Origin: Prevotellaceae bacterium
GTDB taxonomy: Bacteria > Bacteroidota > Bacteroidia > Bacteroidales > Paludibacteraceae
Assembly: GCA_031261165.1 (NCBI GenBank)
Contig: JAISJU010000177.1
Span: 1-40,815 of the forward strand
Direction of reading: 5' to 3'
Length of the DNA: 40,815 nucleotides
Shown here piece by piece: positions 14,803 to 23,527 of this stretch. How positions within the stretch are numbered: the stretch's first letter is position 1; every line of letters starts with the position of its first letter. A program made the translations under genes and the position numbers. Under the pieces are notes generated by a model. The model did not search any database, was not told the DNA's origin, and saw only the letters and a program-made list of their open reading frames with translations.

Positions 14803-15969
14803 TCAAAAAGACTTTTTCAACCGCGCCATCGCCTCTTCCAACACGCTGCGCGGCGTAGCCACATTGAGCCGTGCAAAACCGCTGCCGCCGGGTCCGAAGG
14901 TTGTGCCTGCGTTCAGTCCGATTTTGGCTTTTTTGACCAAGAATGCCTGTAATTCATCGTCTTTTAAGCCCAATTCGCGGAAATCGAGCCAGAGCAGAAA
15001 TGAGGCTTGCGGGATAATCGGCTTTATTGCCGGCAGGTTTTCTTGCAGAAAATCGGCTACAAATTCAATATTTCCCTGTAAATATTCAACAAGTTGCGCG
15101 AGCCATTCCGCGCCCTGCGTATAAACGGCTTTCGTGGCAACGTAGGCAAAAATATTGCCGCCCCGACAGTCCAATTTGTCGATATAGCCGCCAAAGGCAC
15201 GCCGCAAATTGTGGTTGGGAATAACGTAAAACGAACTTGCCAAACCGGGCATATTAAAGGTTTTGCTCGGCGCCATAAAGGTTACGCTGTTTTCGCGTGC
15301 CGAGTCCGAAACGGAGGCAAAGGGAATGTGTTTGTGATTGTACAGTGCCAAATCGGCGTGAATTTCGTCTGAAATGACAAGGACACCGTATTTTCGGCAA
15401 ATGTCGTCAATCCGCTGCAACTCGTCTAAACGCCACACGCGCCCACCCGGATTGTGCGGGCTGCAAAGGATAAACATTTTTACGGCATTTTCGCGAATTT
15501 GCCGCTCGAACAGTTCAAAATCTATTTCGTACTGACCGTTGCGCAGCAGCAGTTCATTGCAAATCAGTTTTCGGTTGTTGTGTCGCGGAAACATCATAAA
15601 GGGCGGATAGACAGGCGTTTGTACCAAAACGGCATCGCCCTCTTTGGTGTAGGTATTAATCGCCAAAGCGATGGCAGGCAGCACGCCCGCAATGAAATCA
15701 ATCCAATCGGCATTGATTTCCCACTGATGTTTGGTTTGGAGCCACGTGATGGCGGTCGCGAAAAAATCTCGGTCGCGAATGGTGTAGCCCATTATTTCGT
15801 GCTTGCAACGCTCGTTGATGGCATTCATAGCAAAATCGGGCGTGCGGAAATCCATATCCGCCACCCACAATGGCAGCAAATTGCTTGTACCAAAAACTTT
15901 TTCGGCAAGGTCGGTTTTATAACTCGAAAAGCCGTGCCGGTCTATTATTTCGTCAAAATTGTAAGTCAT
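14803..15969 (-). CDS. PLP-dependent C-S lyase/aminotransferase, MalY/PatB type
   Basis: From the ATG at 15969 the product has 388 residues of fold-type I PLP enzyme. The N-terminus (NFDEIIDRHGFSSYKTD, then LPLWVADMDFRTPDF) is diagnostic of the MalY/PatB cystathionine beta-lyase branch. SPHNPGGRVW, VISDEIHADL and the PLP-binding SKTFNMPGL follow, with Schiff-base Lys236. Such enzymes cleave cystathionine or cysteine conjugates to thiols, pyruvate and ammonia. A longer frame from 16017 exists, but the -7 box at 15995-16002 lies inside it. The gene is monocistronic, convergent with terC, and downstream of the phosphatase terminator. Confidence 0.92.
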   Translation of the reverse strand: MTYNFDEIIDRHGFSSYKTDLAEKVFGTSNLLPLWVADMDFRTPDFAMNAINERCKHEIMGYTIRDRDFFATAITWLQTKHQWEINADWIDFIAGVLPAIALAINTYTKEGDAVLVQTPVYPPFMMFPRHNNRKLICNELLLRNGQYEIDFELFERQIRENAVKMFILCSPHNPGGRVWRLDELQRIDDICRKYGVLVISDEIHADLALYNHKHIPFASVSDSARENSVTFMAPSKTFNMPGLASSFYVIPNHNLRRAFGGYIDKLDCRGGNIFAYVATKAVYTQGAEWLAQLVEYLQGNIEFVADFLQENLPAIKPIIPQASFLLWLDFRELGLKDDELQAFLVKKAKIGLNAGTTFGPGGSGFARLNVATPRSVLEEAMARLKKSF

Positions 15970-15994
15970 TTTTATCTTGTTTTTTTGAACGGGG

Positions 15995-16024
15995 CAAAAA
16001 TACAACATTATCCCCAAACAGCAA
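15995..16024 (-). promoter_or_regulatory. Bacteroidetes promoter for the MalY-like gene
   Basis: On the minus strand, TTG (16022-16024) is followed by 19 bp and the -7 box TATTTTTG (15995-16002). It is 26 bases upstream of the ATG at 15969 and decides that start. Confidence 0.65.
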
Positions 16025-16040
16025 AATATACAAAAAGAAA

Positions 16041-16075
16041 CATTCCCAAAGCCTGTAAAAAAGACTTTGGAAATG
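16041..16075 (-). terminator. Hairpin terminator after the phosphatase operon
   Basis: CATT-x-CCAAAG pairs with CTTTGG-x-AATG around an A/T-rich loop. On the minus strand it follows the phosphatase stop by about 48 bases and leads into a T-rich tract. Confidence 0.5.
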
Positions 16076-16122
16076 TTGCAAATAATCTGAATACGGCGGG
16101 GCAGGGGAACAGCCTGATGTTT

Positions 16123-17064
16123 TTATCTGTAATGATAAATCACTTGTCCGGTGTGGTTTTCCATATAAAAATCTATCTTATCCGCAGAAAGGGAGAGAAC
16201 GGAAAAGCCCGGGTCGGGATTGCAAAAGACGGTGCCTGCGATGGGTTTCACTTCCCGCGATTTTGAGGCGGAGGAATTTACCACGTAATTTACCTGCGAG
16301 CCTTGCGGTTTGATGTGCTGGAAACTGTGGATATGTCCGCCGATGTAAAATGCCACGTTGTTTTTTTCCAACAGGGGCATTATGCGGTTTTGCATATCTG
16401 TGCGCTCGGATTCTTCTTTTTCGGTGTAGGCAAAGACGGGGTGATGACCGAACACAATTTTCCATTGGGCATCGGAGGCTTTGAGGGTGCTGTCTATCCA
16501 CGCCAATTGCGCGTTCATATCTTGCTGCGCGGCTTCGGGATATTTTTCGGAATCGTTGCGGTATTTGTCTATCAGGGGCGTGGTGTCTATGAAGACAAAG
16601 AGGCATTCTTTGCCGCTGTTGCCGATGGGGCGAGTGATGGTGAAATAGCGTGCGGGGGCGTTCCATCGCTCGCTTTTTTGGGAATAATCGAGGATTGCCT
16701 GCACGTTGCCGCGATATTCGTGGTTGCCGGGGACAACGTACCAGGGGATTGTGTAGAGCGAGGGGGCGGTGTAGATGTTCTCGATTTTCAGGTTCCATTC
16801 TTCGTCATCAACGCTTTTTACGCCGTTATCGTGAATAGGGTCGCCGGGTATTGCCAAAAAGGCGATGTTGTTTTGGGCGACTACTTCGCCCATCAGGTTG
16901 GCAATGTTTTGCTGCTCGGACTCGCCGCGTTTTCCCATATCATTGGCGATAACGATGTTCAGGTTGTTTTCGGGGAGTTTCGGCAGCAGGGAGTGCGGCG
17001 TTTGTGCCGAACAGGCTGACGAAAACAGCAGCAGCGAGAATAATATGCTTGTTATTTTTTTCAT
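16123..17064 (-). CDS. Secreted purple-acid-phosphatase-like metallophosphoesterase
   Basis: The 313-residue product has a signal peptide (about residues 1-20, ending CSAQ) and a calcineurin-like domain of the tartrate-resistant acid phosphatase type. Its metal motifs are NDMGKRG near residue 42, GDPIHDNGV near 73, PGNHEYRGN near 112, FGHHPVF near 205 and GGHIHSFQH near 243. In typical members the second motif reads GDNFYxxG, whose Tyr is a metal ligand that gives the purple colour. Here the equivalent position appears to be His. The first motif also lacks the usual G-D-W-G. It probably hydrolyses phosphate monoesters outside the cytoplasm. It starts 12 bases after the beta-helix lipoprotein gene in an operon with a TonB receptor. 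Confidence 0.88.
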   Translation of the reverse strand: MKKITSILFSLLLFSSACSAQTPHSLLPKLPENNLNIVIANDMGKRGESEQQNIANLMGEVVAQNNIAFLAIPGDPIHDNGVKSVDDEEWNLKIENIYTAPSLYTIPWYVVPGNHEYRGNVQAILDYSQKSERWNAPARYFTITRPIGNSGKECLFVFIDTTPLIDKYRNDSEKYPEAAQQDMNAQLAWIDSTLKASDAQWKIVFGHHPVFAYTEKEESERTDMQNRIMPLLEKNNVAFYIGGHIHSFQHIKPQGSQVNYVVNSSASKSREVKPIAGTVFCNPDPGFSVLSLSADKIDFYMENHTGQVIYHYR

Positions 17065-17076
17065 TGTTCTATTGTT

Positions 17077-18705
17077 TTAATTTGTTCCAAATGCGCCAAA
17101 GCGTGCCGCAGGCGCGGGTGTTTTATAGTTTGTGCCGCCGATGGTGAGTCCGCTTGCGCCGAAGTAGGGCGTATATGCGCCTGTGAAATTGCTGTATGCG
17201 TTGCTAAGCACGGGCGAGGCGGCTTGTACGTGGAAATCCCACGAGGGGGCAAGCACGCTTTCTTCGAGCGGAACGCTGTTGATGGCAAAGTTCAGGAATT
17301 TGGGGTCGGTGGCGGAGTCGCCTGCCGATGCGCTTACGATGCTGTGTTCATCTATTTTGGGCGTGTTGTTTTTCCCTGCGTGCCAATAGTCTTTTTCGGC
17401 AGCGGTGTAGCCAAGGAATGCTGTCAGATAGTCGGGACTGTCTTGTGCAAAGGGGCTTGTTTGCGAGCCTGATGCATAGAAGTTATAGTCGATAACGGAG
17501 TTGTTGTCTGCGCCGTTTGAGGCATCGGGCGTATCCCATTTTGGGGTTTTTGCCATAAATTTGCAATTTACCATCAGATTGTTGAACACGGATACGAGTG
17601 CATTTTTTTCTACAAAGATGGAGCCGCCTTTTATGCTCGTTCTGCGCCAGCCGGCATTGACAACGGTGTTGTTGTATGCGCGTACCAATGCTTGTTGGCG
17701 TTCGGCGTTTTGTCCTGAGGAGGAGAGTTTAAAGCCGTTGGTGTTTGGCGAGAAGATGAGGTTGAATGCGGCGTCTATTTTAACGCCGGCTTTCATATTG
17801 ATGGCTTCTGCGCCGGTTTCGCCTACGGAGTAGAAGGTGTTGTTTGCAATGATGGCATTTCCGCCCATAAAATAGAGTGCATCGGACTCGCCGGTGAAAC
17901 GGATTGTGCTGTTTTGAACTACATAGTTGCCATTGACGTTGTTTGTGGTGATGGCGGGTGTGAAGTCGCCGCCTGCGGTGTAGTATCCGTCAATGACCGA
18001 AGGCGATTCGGCGATACACTGGTTGCCGGTGTATTCGATTATCACGTGGTCGAAAACCGCTTCGGGACATTTTGCGCCGCAGACGATGCCGCCCCAGTGT
18101 TTTTGCCATTGATTGCCGTTTGAGCGTTGGCTTTCGGAAACGGTGAAGGTAACGGGCTTGGCGGCGGTGCCTTTGCAATATAGTTTTCCGTCAACAATAA
18201 GTTCGATGGCTGTGTGGCTTTCGCCCACGCCGCTGTTACTGAAAATAACGGTTACGCCTTCTTCAATGGTCAGTGTTTTGCCTTCGGGAACGCGGATTTG
18301 TCCGCTTACATAAATGTTGCTGCCTTTTTCCCAAGTGCCTTGTATTTCGCCCGCGAGGTCGGTGATGGTTTCGGCGGAAACCGTTACATCGCAAGTGGCT
18401 TTGATAGAGGCATCGGCTGTTGATGTGGCGGTAATCACCGCGCTGCCTTCGTTGAGGGCGGTTACAAGACCGTCTGTGCTCACTGTGGCGATTTCGGGTT
18501 TGGAAGAAGTCCATTTCAATGTTTTGTCAGCCGCCTCGCTTGGGAAGAAGGTTACGGACAGTTGTTTTGTTTCGTCCGGTTTGAGCCTCACAGATGCTTC
18601 CATTGTGATGCCTTGCAGCGATTTGTCGCTGTCGTTGTCTTTGCAACCGGTGAAAAGGGCGCATAATGCTGCCGCTACCGGGATTAGAAATCTTTTTACG
18701 TTCAT
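17077..18705 (-). CDS. Lipoprotein with Ig-like (BIG2) domain and beta-helix
   Basis: The 542-residue product has a lipoprotein signal peptide with lipobox FTGC (Cys21). Residues about 30-110 form a bacterial Ig-like BIG2 domain (LKPDETKQLSVTFFPSEAAD, LKWTSSKPEIATVSTDGLVT, GSAVITATS). The remainder reads as a right-handed parallel beta-helix: regularly spaced short strands with N-x-T/N-N-x turns such as VVQNSTIRF, IIANNTFYSV and VRAYNNTVVN. It is likely on the cell surface. Beta-helices often bind or cleave polysaccharides, but no catalytic motif is seen. It sits between the TonB receptor (104 bases upstream) and the phosphatase (12 bases downstream), so it may be the surface substrate-binding partner of the receptor. 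Confidence 0.85.
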   Translation of the reverse strand: MNVKRFLIPVAAALCALFTGCKDNDSDKSLQGITMEASVRLKPDETKQLSVTFFPSEAADKTLKWTSSKPEIATVSTDGLVTALNEGSAVITATSTADASIKATCDVTVSAETITDLAGEIQGTWEKGSNIYVSGQIRVPEGKTLTIEEGVTVIFSNSGVGESHTAIELIVDGKLYCKGTAAKPVTFTVSESQRSNGNQWQKHWGGIVCGAKCPEAVFDHVIIEYTGNQCIAESPSVIDGYYTAGGDFTPAITTNNVNGNYVVQNSTIRFTGESDALYFMGGNAIIANNTFYSVGETGAEAINMKAGVKIDAAFNLIFSPNTNGFKLSSSGQNAERQQALVRAYNNTVVNAGWRRTSIKGGSIFVEKNALVSVFNNLMVNCKFMAKTPKWDTPDASNGADNNSVIDYNFYASGSQTSPFAQDSPDYLTAFLGYTAAEKDYWHAGKNNTPKIDEHSIVSASAGDSATDPKFLNFAINSVPLEESVLAPSWDFHVQAASPVLSNAYSNFTGAYTPYFGASGLTIGGTNYKTPAPAARFGAFGTN

Positions 18706-18809
18706 AGTTTTTTTTGTTTTTTAGTGAATAATAAAAATGTTTATTTGGTAATTATTTTGTCTTTAATGTAATGTTTGCTACTTTGCCCGAGACTTCCGTT
18801 GGCTTGCCC

Positions 18810-21332
18810 CTACAATTTAAATTTCACCCCAATCAAAATATTTTGTCCGTAATATTCTTTTCTGTCCACTCGCCCGCCGTTTTTTCTCTCAATGCCTGCC
18901 TGCGCGTTGTCGCTTTTGTTGGCGTGAACGTATTGTATCATCGGTGTGTCCAGCAAGTTAGAGGCTTTGGCAAAAACGGCAAGCCCCATTTTGAAAGATT
19001 TTTCTATGGAAACATCAACCCGCGAATAACCCGCTTGCCACAAATCTTGGTCTAAATAATGCGACACGGCAGCCAGCCGGTTGCTTGTGTAGGAATAAGC
19101 AATTTGCGCGTCCCAGCCCCTTTTGGCATCTCTGAAAAGCAGTGCCGCATTAACCACGTGCGCCGCCTGTCCGTAGAGCGGGCGAGTTTGATTTACGTTG
19201 ATGATAATCGTGTTTGTTTCCGCATCGCGATTGGGGTTGGCAACCAACTCCGCCTTTTCGGTGGTGATGGCAGAGTGCGTAAAAGTGTAATTGACCTTCA
19301 CGCCCAGCCAGCCGAAATATTTTATCACATCAGCCTCCAGCCCGTAATTAGACGCATCGCCAAAATTTTTGGGCATATAATACACATCTTGCCCCGATGT
19401 TTCAATGCCCGTTTCGATGGGATTTTTAATTTTCTTGTAAAAAACCCCCAGCATCATTTGCTCCGAAGCCTTTGGGAAAAACTCGTAGCGCAAGTCAAAA
19501 TTATCGGCAACCGTGTGCTGCAAATTCGGATTGCCCTTTTCCTTATAATCCTCGTAAATCATATTGTAAGGCACAATCTCAAAAAAACTCGGGCGATTGA
19601 TGGCTCGCGCGTAAGAAAAGCGCAAGTTCGCATTCCGGTGCACGCCATATTTGACGTGCAAACTCGGCAGCCAGTCCGTGTAATCCTGCTGTCCGCTGTT
19701 TTGCGCCCCCTCCGTTGGAAATTTCAAATCATATCCCTGCTGCGTGTGTTCCGCGCGAATGCCCGCCGTTACTTGCCATTTTCTAAAAATAAATTTTCCC
19801 GAAAAATAACCTGCGCCAATATCCTCTGTGGCATCATAATTAAGCGGGTCGCTCAAATTGCCGAACGCAGCCACGCCGTATTTTATTTCGTCAAAATTAT
19901 TCCAGTCAATGCCCCTGATAGCCTCGTGCTGCGAAACCGGCGGCTTAGTGTCATACATCGGCGTAAAGCGGTATTCGTTAAAATAACTGCCGCGCTGCTT
20001 GTTGCGAAACATTCCGCCTGTGGAAAGCGTCAGCGTTCCGCCAAACGCGGGCGCGATGTCGTAATGCACATTTCCGTAAGCCGCCTTGTCCCTGTCCGAG
20101 TTATGTTCCCACCGGCGCGTAGTGCTGTTATTTTGGTCAATTTTGGTCAAATTATTGAGAACAATCATCGCAATCTGCACATTGTCCGGCGTTTCGTTAA
20201 ACGCATCGCCGTATGCAAGCGACCAGTCCGCCCGCAACTTGTCGTTTCTCAAAAAAGCGTGCGAGCCTTTGAGCGTAGAGTTGAAAATAGTTTGGTGATT
20301 CCACCTCAGGCGATAGTTTTGCGTCTTCTCGCCGTTCTCTTCGCGCACCTGCGCATTGCGGAAATCCATATACGCATTGTACCACATCAGTTTGTGGCGC
20401 GGCGAAAACCTGTAGTCAAGTTTCAGGTGCGTTCCCAGCCGGCTTTGCTCGTTAGAAAAGTATCGGCGCGTGATGCTCTGCGTGCCGTCTGCGCCCGAAG
20501 TTGCGCCATACACATCGCTGCTGTTTCCGCGATAAGTGTCGGAATAACTGCCCGCCAGCAAAACCCCCAGCCGTTGCCCAAACAGCCGTCCGCCGGCAGA
20601 AAACCCGCCCGCGTAATTCAGCGGCGCACGCCCCTCGTTCAGATGCAAATTGGCGGTACTGAAATTTTTCATTTGCGCCTCGTATTTTAGTCCGTAAAGT
20701 TCGTTAGGCGATTGGCGGTTGATAGCCGAAGGTTTAAAAGATTGGTAGTCGCGCCCGAAAAATTGCGCATTATATCCTGTGGAAAGATTGACGTTGAATT
20801 GCCACCGCTCGGGCGCATCTTTCATCACCAAATTCACCGCCCCGCCTATGCCGTCACCCTCCATATCGGCGGTCAATGCTTTGGTAACTTCGAGCCGGTC
20901 GAGCAATTCTGACGGAAAAATATCAAGCGGCACGAAGCGGTTTTTATTGTCGGGGCTTGGAATTTTCACGCCATTCACCAGCGTGTAATTAAACCGTTTA
21001 TCCATTCCCCGCAAGATAGCGTACTGCCCGTCTCCGCTGCTGTTGCGCTCAATCGTAACGCCTGACATTCGTTGAATAACGTTGGCAACCGTCAAGTCCG
21101 GCGACAACTCAATGGCTTTCGCGCTCATCACATTCACCACGCTCACCGCGTTTCTCTCAATATTTCGTGCGCTAAATTCCGTATTCCGCACCTCGCCGCC
21201 CACAATCACCACTTCGGCAAGCGATTCCGTTCGCGGATTTTCTGCATACAATATATCCACGCTATCGCCGACAGATTGTGCAAAACCCTGTTGAAAAAAC
21301 AATAACCCGAAAATCACAAGAAACCGCTGCAT
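18810..21332 (-). CDS. TonB-dependent outer-membrane receptor
   Basis: The 840-residue product has a signal peptide (about residues 1-18, ending GFA before QS), a TonB-box-like LAEVVIVGGE near residue 38, and a plug domain (TVANVIQRMSGVTIERNSSG, GQYAILRGMDKRFNYTLVNG, DRLEVTKALTADMEGDGIGG). A 22-strand-type barrel follows to the C-terminus (QNILIGVKFKL). It lacks the carboxypeptidase-like N-terminal domain of SusC proteins. Receptors of this type import scarce ligands across the outer membrane using TonB energy. It is the first gene of a three-gene operon with a surface lipoprotein and an acid-phosphatase-like enzyme, so an organophosphate or phosphate-bearing ligand is a reasonable inference. 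Confidence 0.93.
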   Translation of the reverse strand: MQRFLVIFGLLFFQQGFAQSVGDSVDILYAENPRTESLAEVVIVGGEVRNTEFSARNIERNAVSVVNVMSAKAIELSPDLTVANVIQRMSGVTIERNSSGDGQYAILRGMDKRFNYTLVNGVKIPSPDNKNRFVPLDIFPSELLDRLEVTKALTADMEGDGIGGAVNLVMKDAPERWQFNVNLSTGYNAQFFGRDYQSFKPSAINRQSPNELYGLKYEAQMKNFSTANLHLNEGRAPLNYAGGFSAGGRLFGQRLGVLLAGSYSDTYRGNSSDVYGATSGADGTQSITRRYFSNEQSRLGTHLKLDYRFSPRHKLMWYNAYMDFRNAQVREENGEKTQNYRLRWNHQTIFNSTLKGSHAFLRNDKLRADWSLAYGDAFNETPDNVQIAMIVLNNLTKIDQNNSTTRRWEHNSDRDKAAYGNVHYDIAPAFGGTLTLSTGGMFRNKQRGSYFNEYRFTPMYDTKPPVSQHEAIRGIDWNNFDEIKYGVAAFGNLSDPLNYDATEDIGAGYFSGKFIFRKWQVTAGIRAEHTQQGYDLKFPTEGAQNSGQQDYTDWLPSLHVKYGVHRNANLRFSYARAINRPSFFEIVPYNMIYEDYKEKGNPNLQHTVADNFDLRYEFFPKASEQMMLGVFYKKIKNPIETGIETSGQDVYYMPKNFGDASNYGLEADVIKYFGWLGVKVNYTFTHSAITTEKAELVANPNRDAETNTIIINVNQTRPLYGQAAHVVNAALLFRDAKRGWDAQIAYSYTSNRLAAVSHYLDQDLWQAGYSRVDVSIEKSFKMGLAVFAKASNLLDTPMIQYVHANKSDNAQAGIERKNGGRVDRKEYYGQNILIGVKFKL

Positions 21333-21424
21333 AACTTTTGTTTATAATTTTGCTGCAAAAGTCCGCTAAAATTGCAACCAAACGGTTACGATAAAATTAT
21401 GTTTCTTGTACGAAAAGATTACTA

Positions 21425-21461
21425 AAAAAAGACTTTCCAAGTTTTTAAAACTTGGAAAGTC
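21425..21461 (-). terminator. Rho-independent terminator of the methyltransferase operon
   Basis: GACTTTCCAAGTTTT (21431-21445) pairs perfectly with AAAACTTGGAAAGTC (21447-21461). On the minus strand it is followed by TTTTTTT. It ends the TRIC/methyltransferase transcript and insulates the TonB operon. Confidence 0.8.
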
Positions 21462-21476
21462 TAAATAAAAAGAATA

Positions 21477-22661
21477 TTATAGTTTCCTGCATTTCATCAT
21501 CACTCTCCGCCCATCAAAAAGCGTAGTAGCAAAAAGATACACCTCTCCGCCATCAGCAATTTTCAATTTTCGGCGCAGATTTTCAGCCGTTTCGGGGAAG
21601 TTTCGCACGGCGATGTTTGCTTGTTTTACATTAATTTTTTTCGATAAAAAACATTCTTCCACCTCAAAAACTCGCCCCTGAAAGTCAATGCAAAGTGTTT
21701 CGGAAGTATATAAATGGCTGTTCGGGTGCAGTTTTTTCAGACTAAATCTTTCGGCAATCAGTTTATACGCGCCCGCTTTCAAGAGGGCTGCATTCGGCTC
21801 ATACAAATACTTTTCGGGATTTTCGGCAAAGCGGCAAACGGCATTTCGTTCTTCGTTCAAAGTAAAAGAAAAGCGTTGCACAGGCGCGTTCTTCGGAAAA
21901 TTGACAGCAACAAGTTTAGGCTCACTCGGAACATCTTTTTTCAAAAGAAAAAGCAACTCCTTACACTCGTTTTCTACGGCTACAACGTGAATTTCCGCCA
22001 CATTCCGAAGTTCTTTGACTGCCTGCGAAATATCCAACATCGGCGAAGTTTTTATCAAAACCGTTTCCGATTTTTGCAGCAGCGCGGGCAATATTTCCAA
22101 AATATTCGGCTCGCAATCGGCAAAGGCAGCCACTTTTTTGCCTCGCACATCTCGGCGGGCGGGGTCTATAAAAATACAATCAACTGTTTCTGTTTTCTTC
22201 AAAAAATCAACGGCATCGGCATTCTCCACATTAATATTATGCAAGCCCAACACCGAAAAATTATGTTTTGCCGTTTCGCAAAGGTCGGCATTGCGTTCCA
22301 CATAAATTGTTTTCGAGAATGTCTGCGACAAAAACGCCGTATCTACGCCCATTCCGCCGGTCAAATCGAGCAACGTGGTTTTGTCATTGCGGGCGCGACC
22401 CGCAATCCCCTTTCCGATTAAAGTAGTCTTATACAAAGCCGTTTGTTCAGACGAACTCTGTTCAACGGAAATCTGTGCAGGAAAAACAATCTCGGCAGTT
22501 TCGTACCACGCAGGCAGTTTCGCACGCGCGTGCTGGCGTGCCTTGATTTGCTGCAAAGCGAAAGGCACATCTACTTCGGCATTCCGCTTGGCGGACAATG
22601 CTAATTTTGACACGTCTTCGTTGATGTGGTCAATGATGAATTGTCCGGTGGCAGCATTCAC
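21477..22661 (-). CDS. Class I SAM-dependent methyltransferase with THUMP-like domain (PG_1098 type)
   Basis: The 394-residue product has a helical N-terminal part, a Rossmann methyltransferase core (SAM motif LLDLTGGMGVDTAFLS near residues 97-112, IYVERNADLCETAKHNF for motif II, and the catalytic-type IFIDPARRD near 168) and a C-terminal THUMP-like region. This architecture matches the PG_1098-type family, thought to act on RNA, though no substrate is proven. A palindromic repeat at 22381-22410 is translated in frame as GIAGRARNDK, immediately before the SAM motif, and lengthens the protein there. The gene overlaps the TRIC-channel gene by four bases (ATGA), so the two are translationally coupled. 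Confidence 0.85.
   Translation of the reverse strand: MNAATGQFIIDHINEDVSKLALSAKRNAEVDVPFALQQIKARQHARAKLPAWYETAEIVFPAQISVEQSSSEQTALYKTTLIGKGIAGRARNDKTTLLDLTGGMGVDTAFLSQTFSKTIYVERNADLCETAKHNFSVLGLHNINVENADAVDFLKKTETVDCIFIDPARRDVRGKKVAAFADCEPNILEILPALLQKSETVLIKTSPMLDISQAVKELRNVAEIHVVAVENECKELLFLLKKDVPSEPKLVAVNFPKNAPVQRFSFTLNEERNAVCRFAENPEKYLYEPNAALLKAGAYKLIAERFSLKKLHPNSHLYTSETLCIDFQGRVFEVEECFLSKKINVKQANIAVRNFPETAENLRRKLKIADGGEVYLFATTLFDGRRVMMKCRKL
22381..22410. repeat. In-gene palindromic repeat (ATTGCGGG-N5-CCCGCAAT)
   Basis: ATTGCGGG (22386-22393), five bases, CCCGCAAT (22399-22406), flanked by TTGTC and CCCC. The same unit occurs twice in the lptG upstream region (25282-25311 and 25356-25386). 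Here it lies in frame within the methyltransferase gene. Confidence 0.8.
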
Positions 22662-23272
22662 GGTTTCTCTTCCCCTTTCAACGCAGGCAGGCTCAAATGA
22701 AAACGCACGGAAACAAAGCGTACCAGTATCACCCCCGCTATGGTAACAATCTGCGTAACAATATCATTCAGTCCAAAATGGTGGCAGACACAATAAATCA
22801 ATCCGCCAACCACGCAGGCAAGCGCGTAAATTTCTTTTCGGAAAATCAGCGGCTCTTCGTTTATCAGAATATCGCGGATAATGCCGCCCACCGCGCCGGT
22901 TATCATTCCCATAATCACCGCCACCCACAGCGGATAGCCGAGCATCACGGTTTTTTCAAGCCCTACGAGCACAAACAAGCCCAAACCGATGGTATCAAAA
23001 AAGAAAAACGTATTTTCGAGGCGAATAAGATAGCGGCTGAAAATCATAACAAACACCAGCGCAACGCCGGTACAAATCAAATAACCGGGCGTATCAAGCC
23101 AAAAAGGCGTTTGGGAAAGCAGCAAGTCGCGCGTAGTCCCCCCGCCGACCGCCGTAGCAAAACCCACCACATACGCCCCGAAAAGGTCGAACTGCTTTGC
23201 CGATGCCATTCGCAAACCGCTAATGGCAAAAACAAAAGTGCCGAGATATTCGATGATGGTAACTATACTCAA
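22658..23272 (-). CDS. TRIC-type cation channel family protein (UPF0126)
   Basis: The 204-residue product has seven hydrophobic segments. It contains the two family repeats, each ending in a glycine-rich kink: VGGGTTRDLLLSQTPFWL near residues 41-58 and TGAVGGIIRDILINEEPLIF near residue 125. Prokaryotic TRIC proteins form trimeric potassium-permeable channels, but the physiological role of most bacterial members is unsettled. It is the first gene of a two-gene operon with the methyltransferase, whose start overlaps its stop. There is no obvious functional link between the two. Confidence 0.92.
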   Translation of the reverse strand: MSIVTIIEYLGTFVFAISGLRMASAKQFDLFGAYVVGFATAVGGGTTRDLLLSQTPFWLDTPGYLICTGVALVFVMIFSRYLIRLENTFFFFDTIGLGLFVLVGLEKTVMLGYPLWVAVIMGMITGAVGGIIRDILINEEPLIFRKEIYALACVVGGLIYCVCHHFGLNDIVTQIVTIAGVILVRFVSVRFHLSLPALKGEEKP

Positions 23273-23320
23273 TTGTAAATGATTAATTAAAAGATTATTG
23301 ACTAATAACTATCAACTAAT

Positions 23321-23527
23321 AATGCGAATCACGGGTTGAATTAGCCCGTTAGGGCTTGCATATCAATAGAATAACAATATCTATATTTACCTGAATGTCC
23401 GTAGGACATTCACAATACCTATTTTTGTGTATCCCCCTACGGGGAAAAAGACAAAATACTCATTTTTTTCTATTGATATGAATGCCCTATCGGGCAAAAA
23501 ATACAATTTCAACTCGTGATTGGCATT
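23321..23527. mobile_element. 207-bp foldback element built of nested palindromes
   Basis: Terminal inverted repeats of 20 bases (23321-23340 and 23508-23527, 18 matches) start AATGCGAATCACG. Inside is a perfect 13-base inverted pair CATATCAATAGAA (23359-23371) / TTCTATTGATATG (23468-23480), and four small palindromes: 23344-23355, 23393-23411 (GAATGTCC-GTA-GGACATTC), 23432-23445 and 23484-23495. There is no ORF. The right end overlaps the stop codon of the neighbouring gene. Confidence 0.75.

Noticed and set aside
19059-20690. 543-codon frame on the plus strand opposite the TonB receptor
   Set aside because: It is a shadow of the well-supported receptor gene: rich in Arg, His and Val runs with no domain, start context or promoter.
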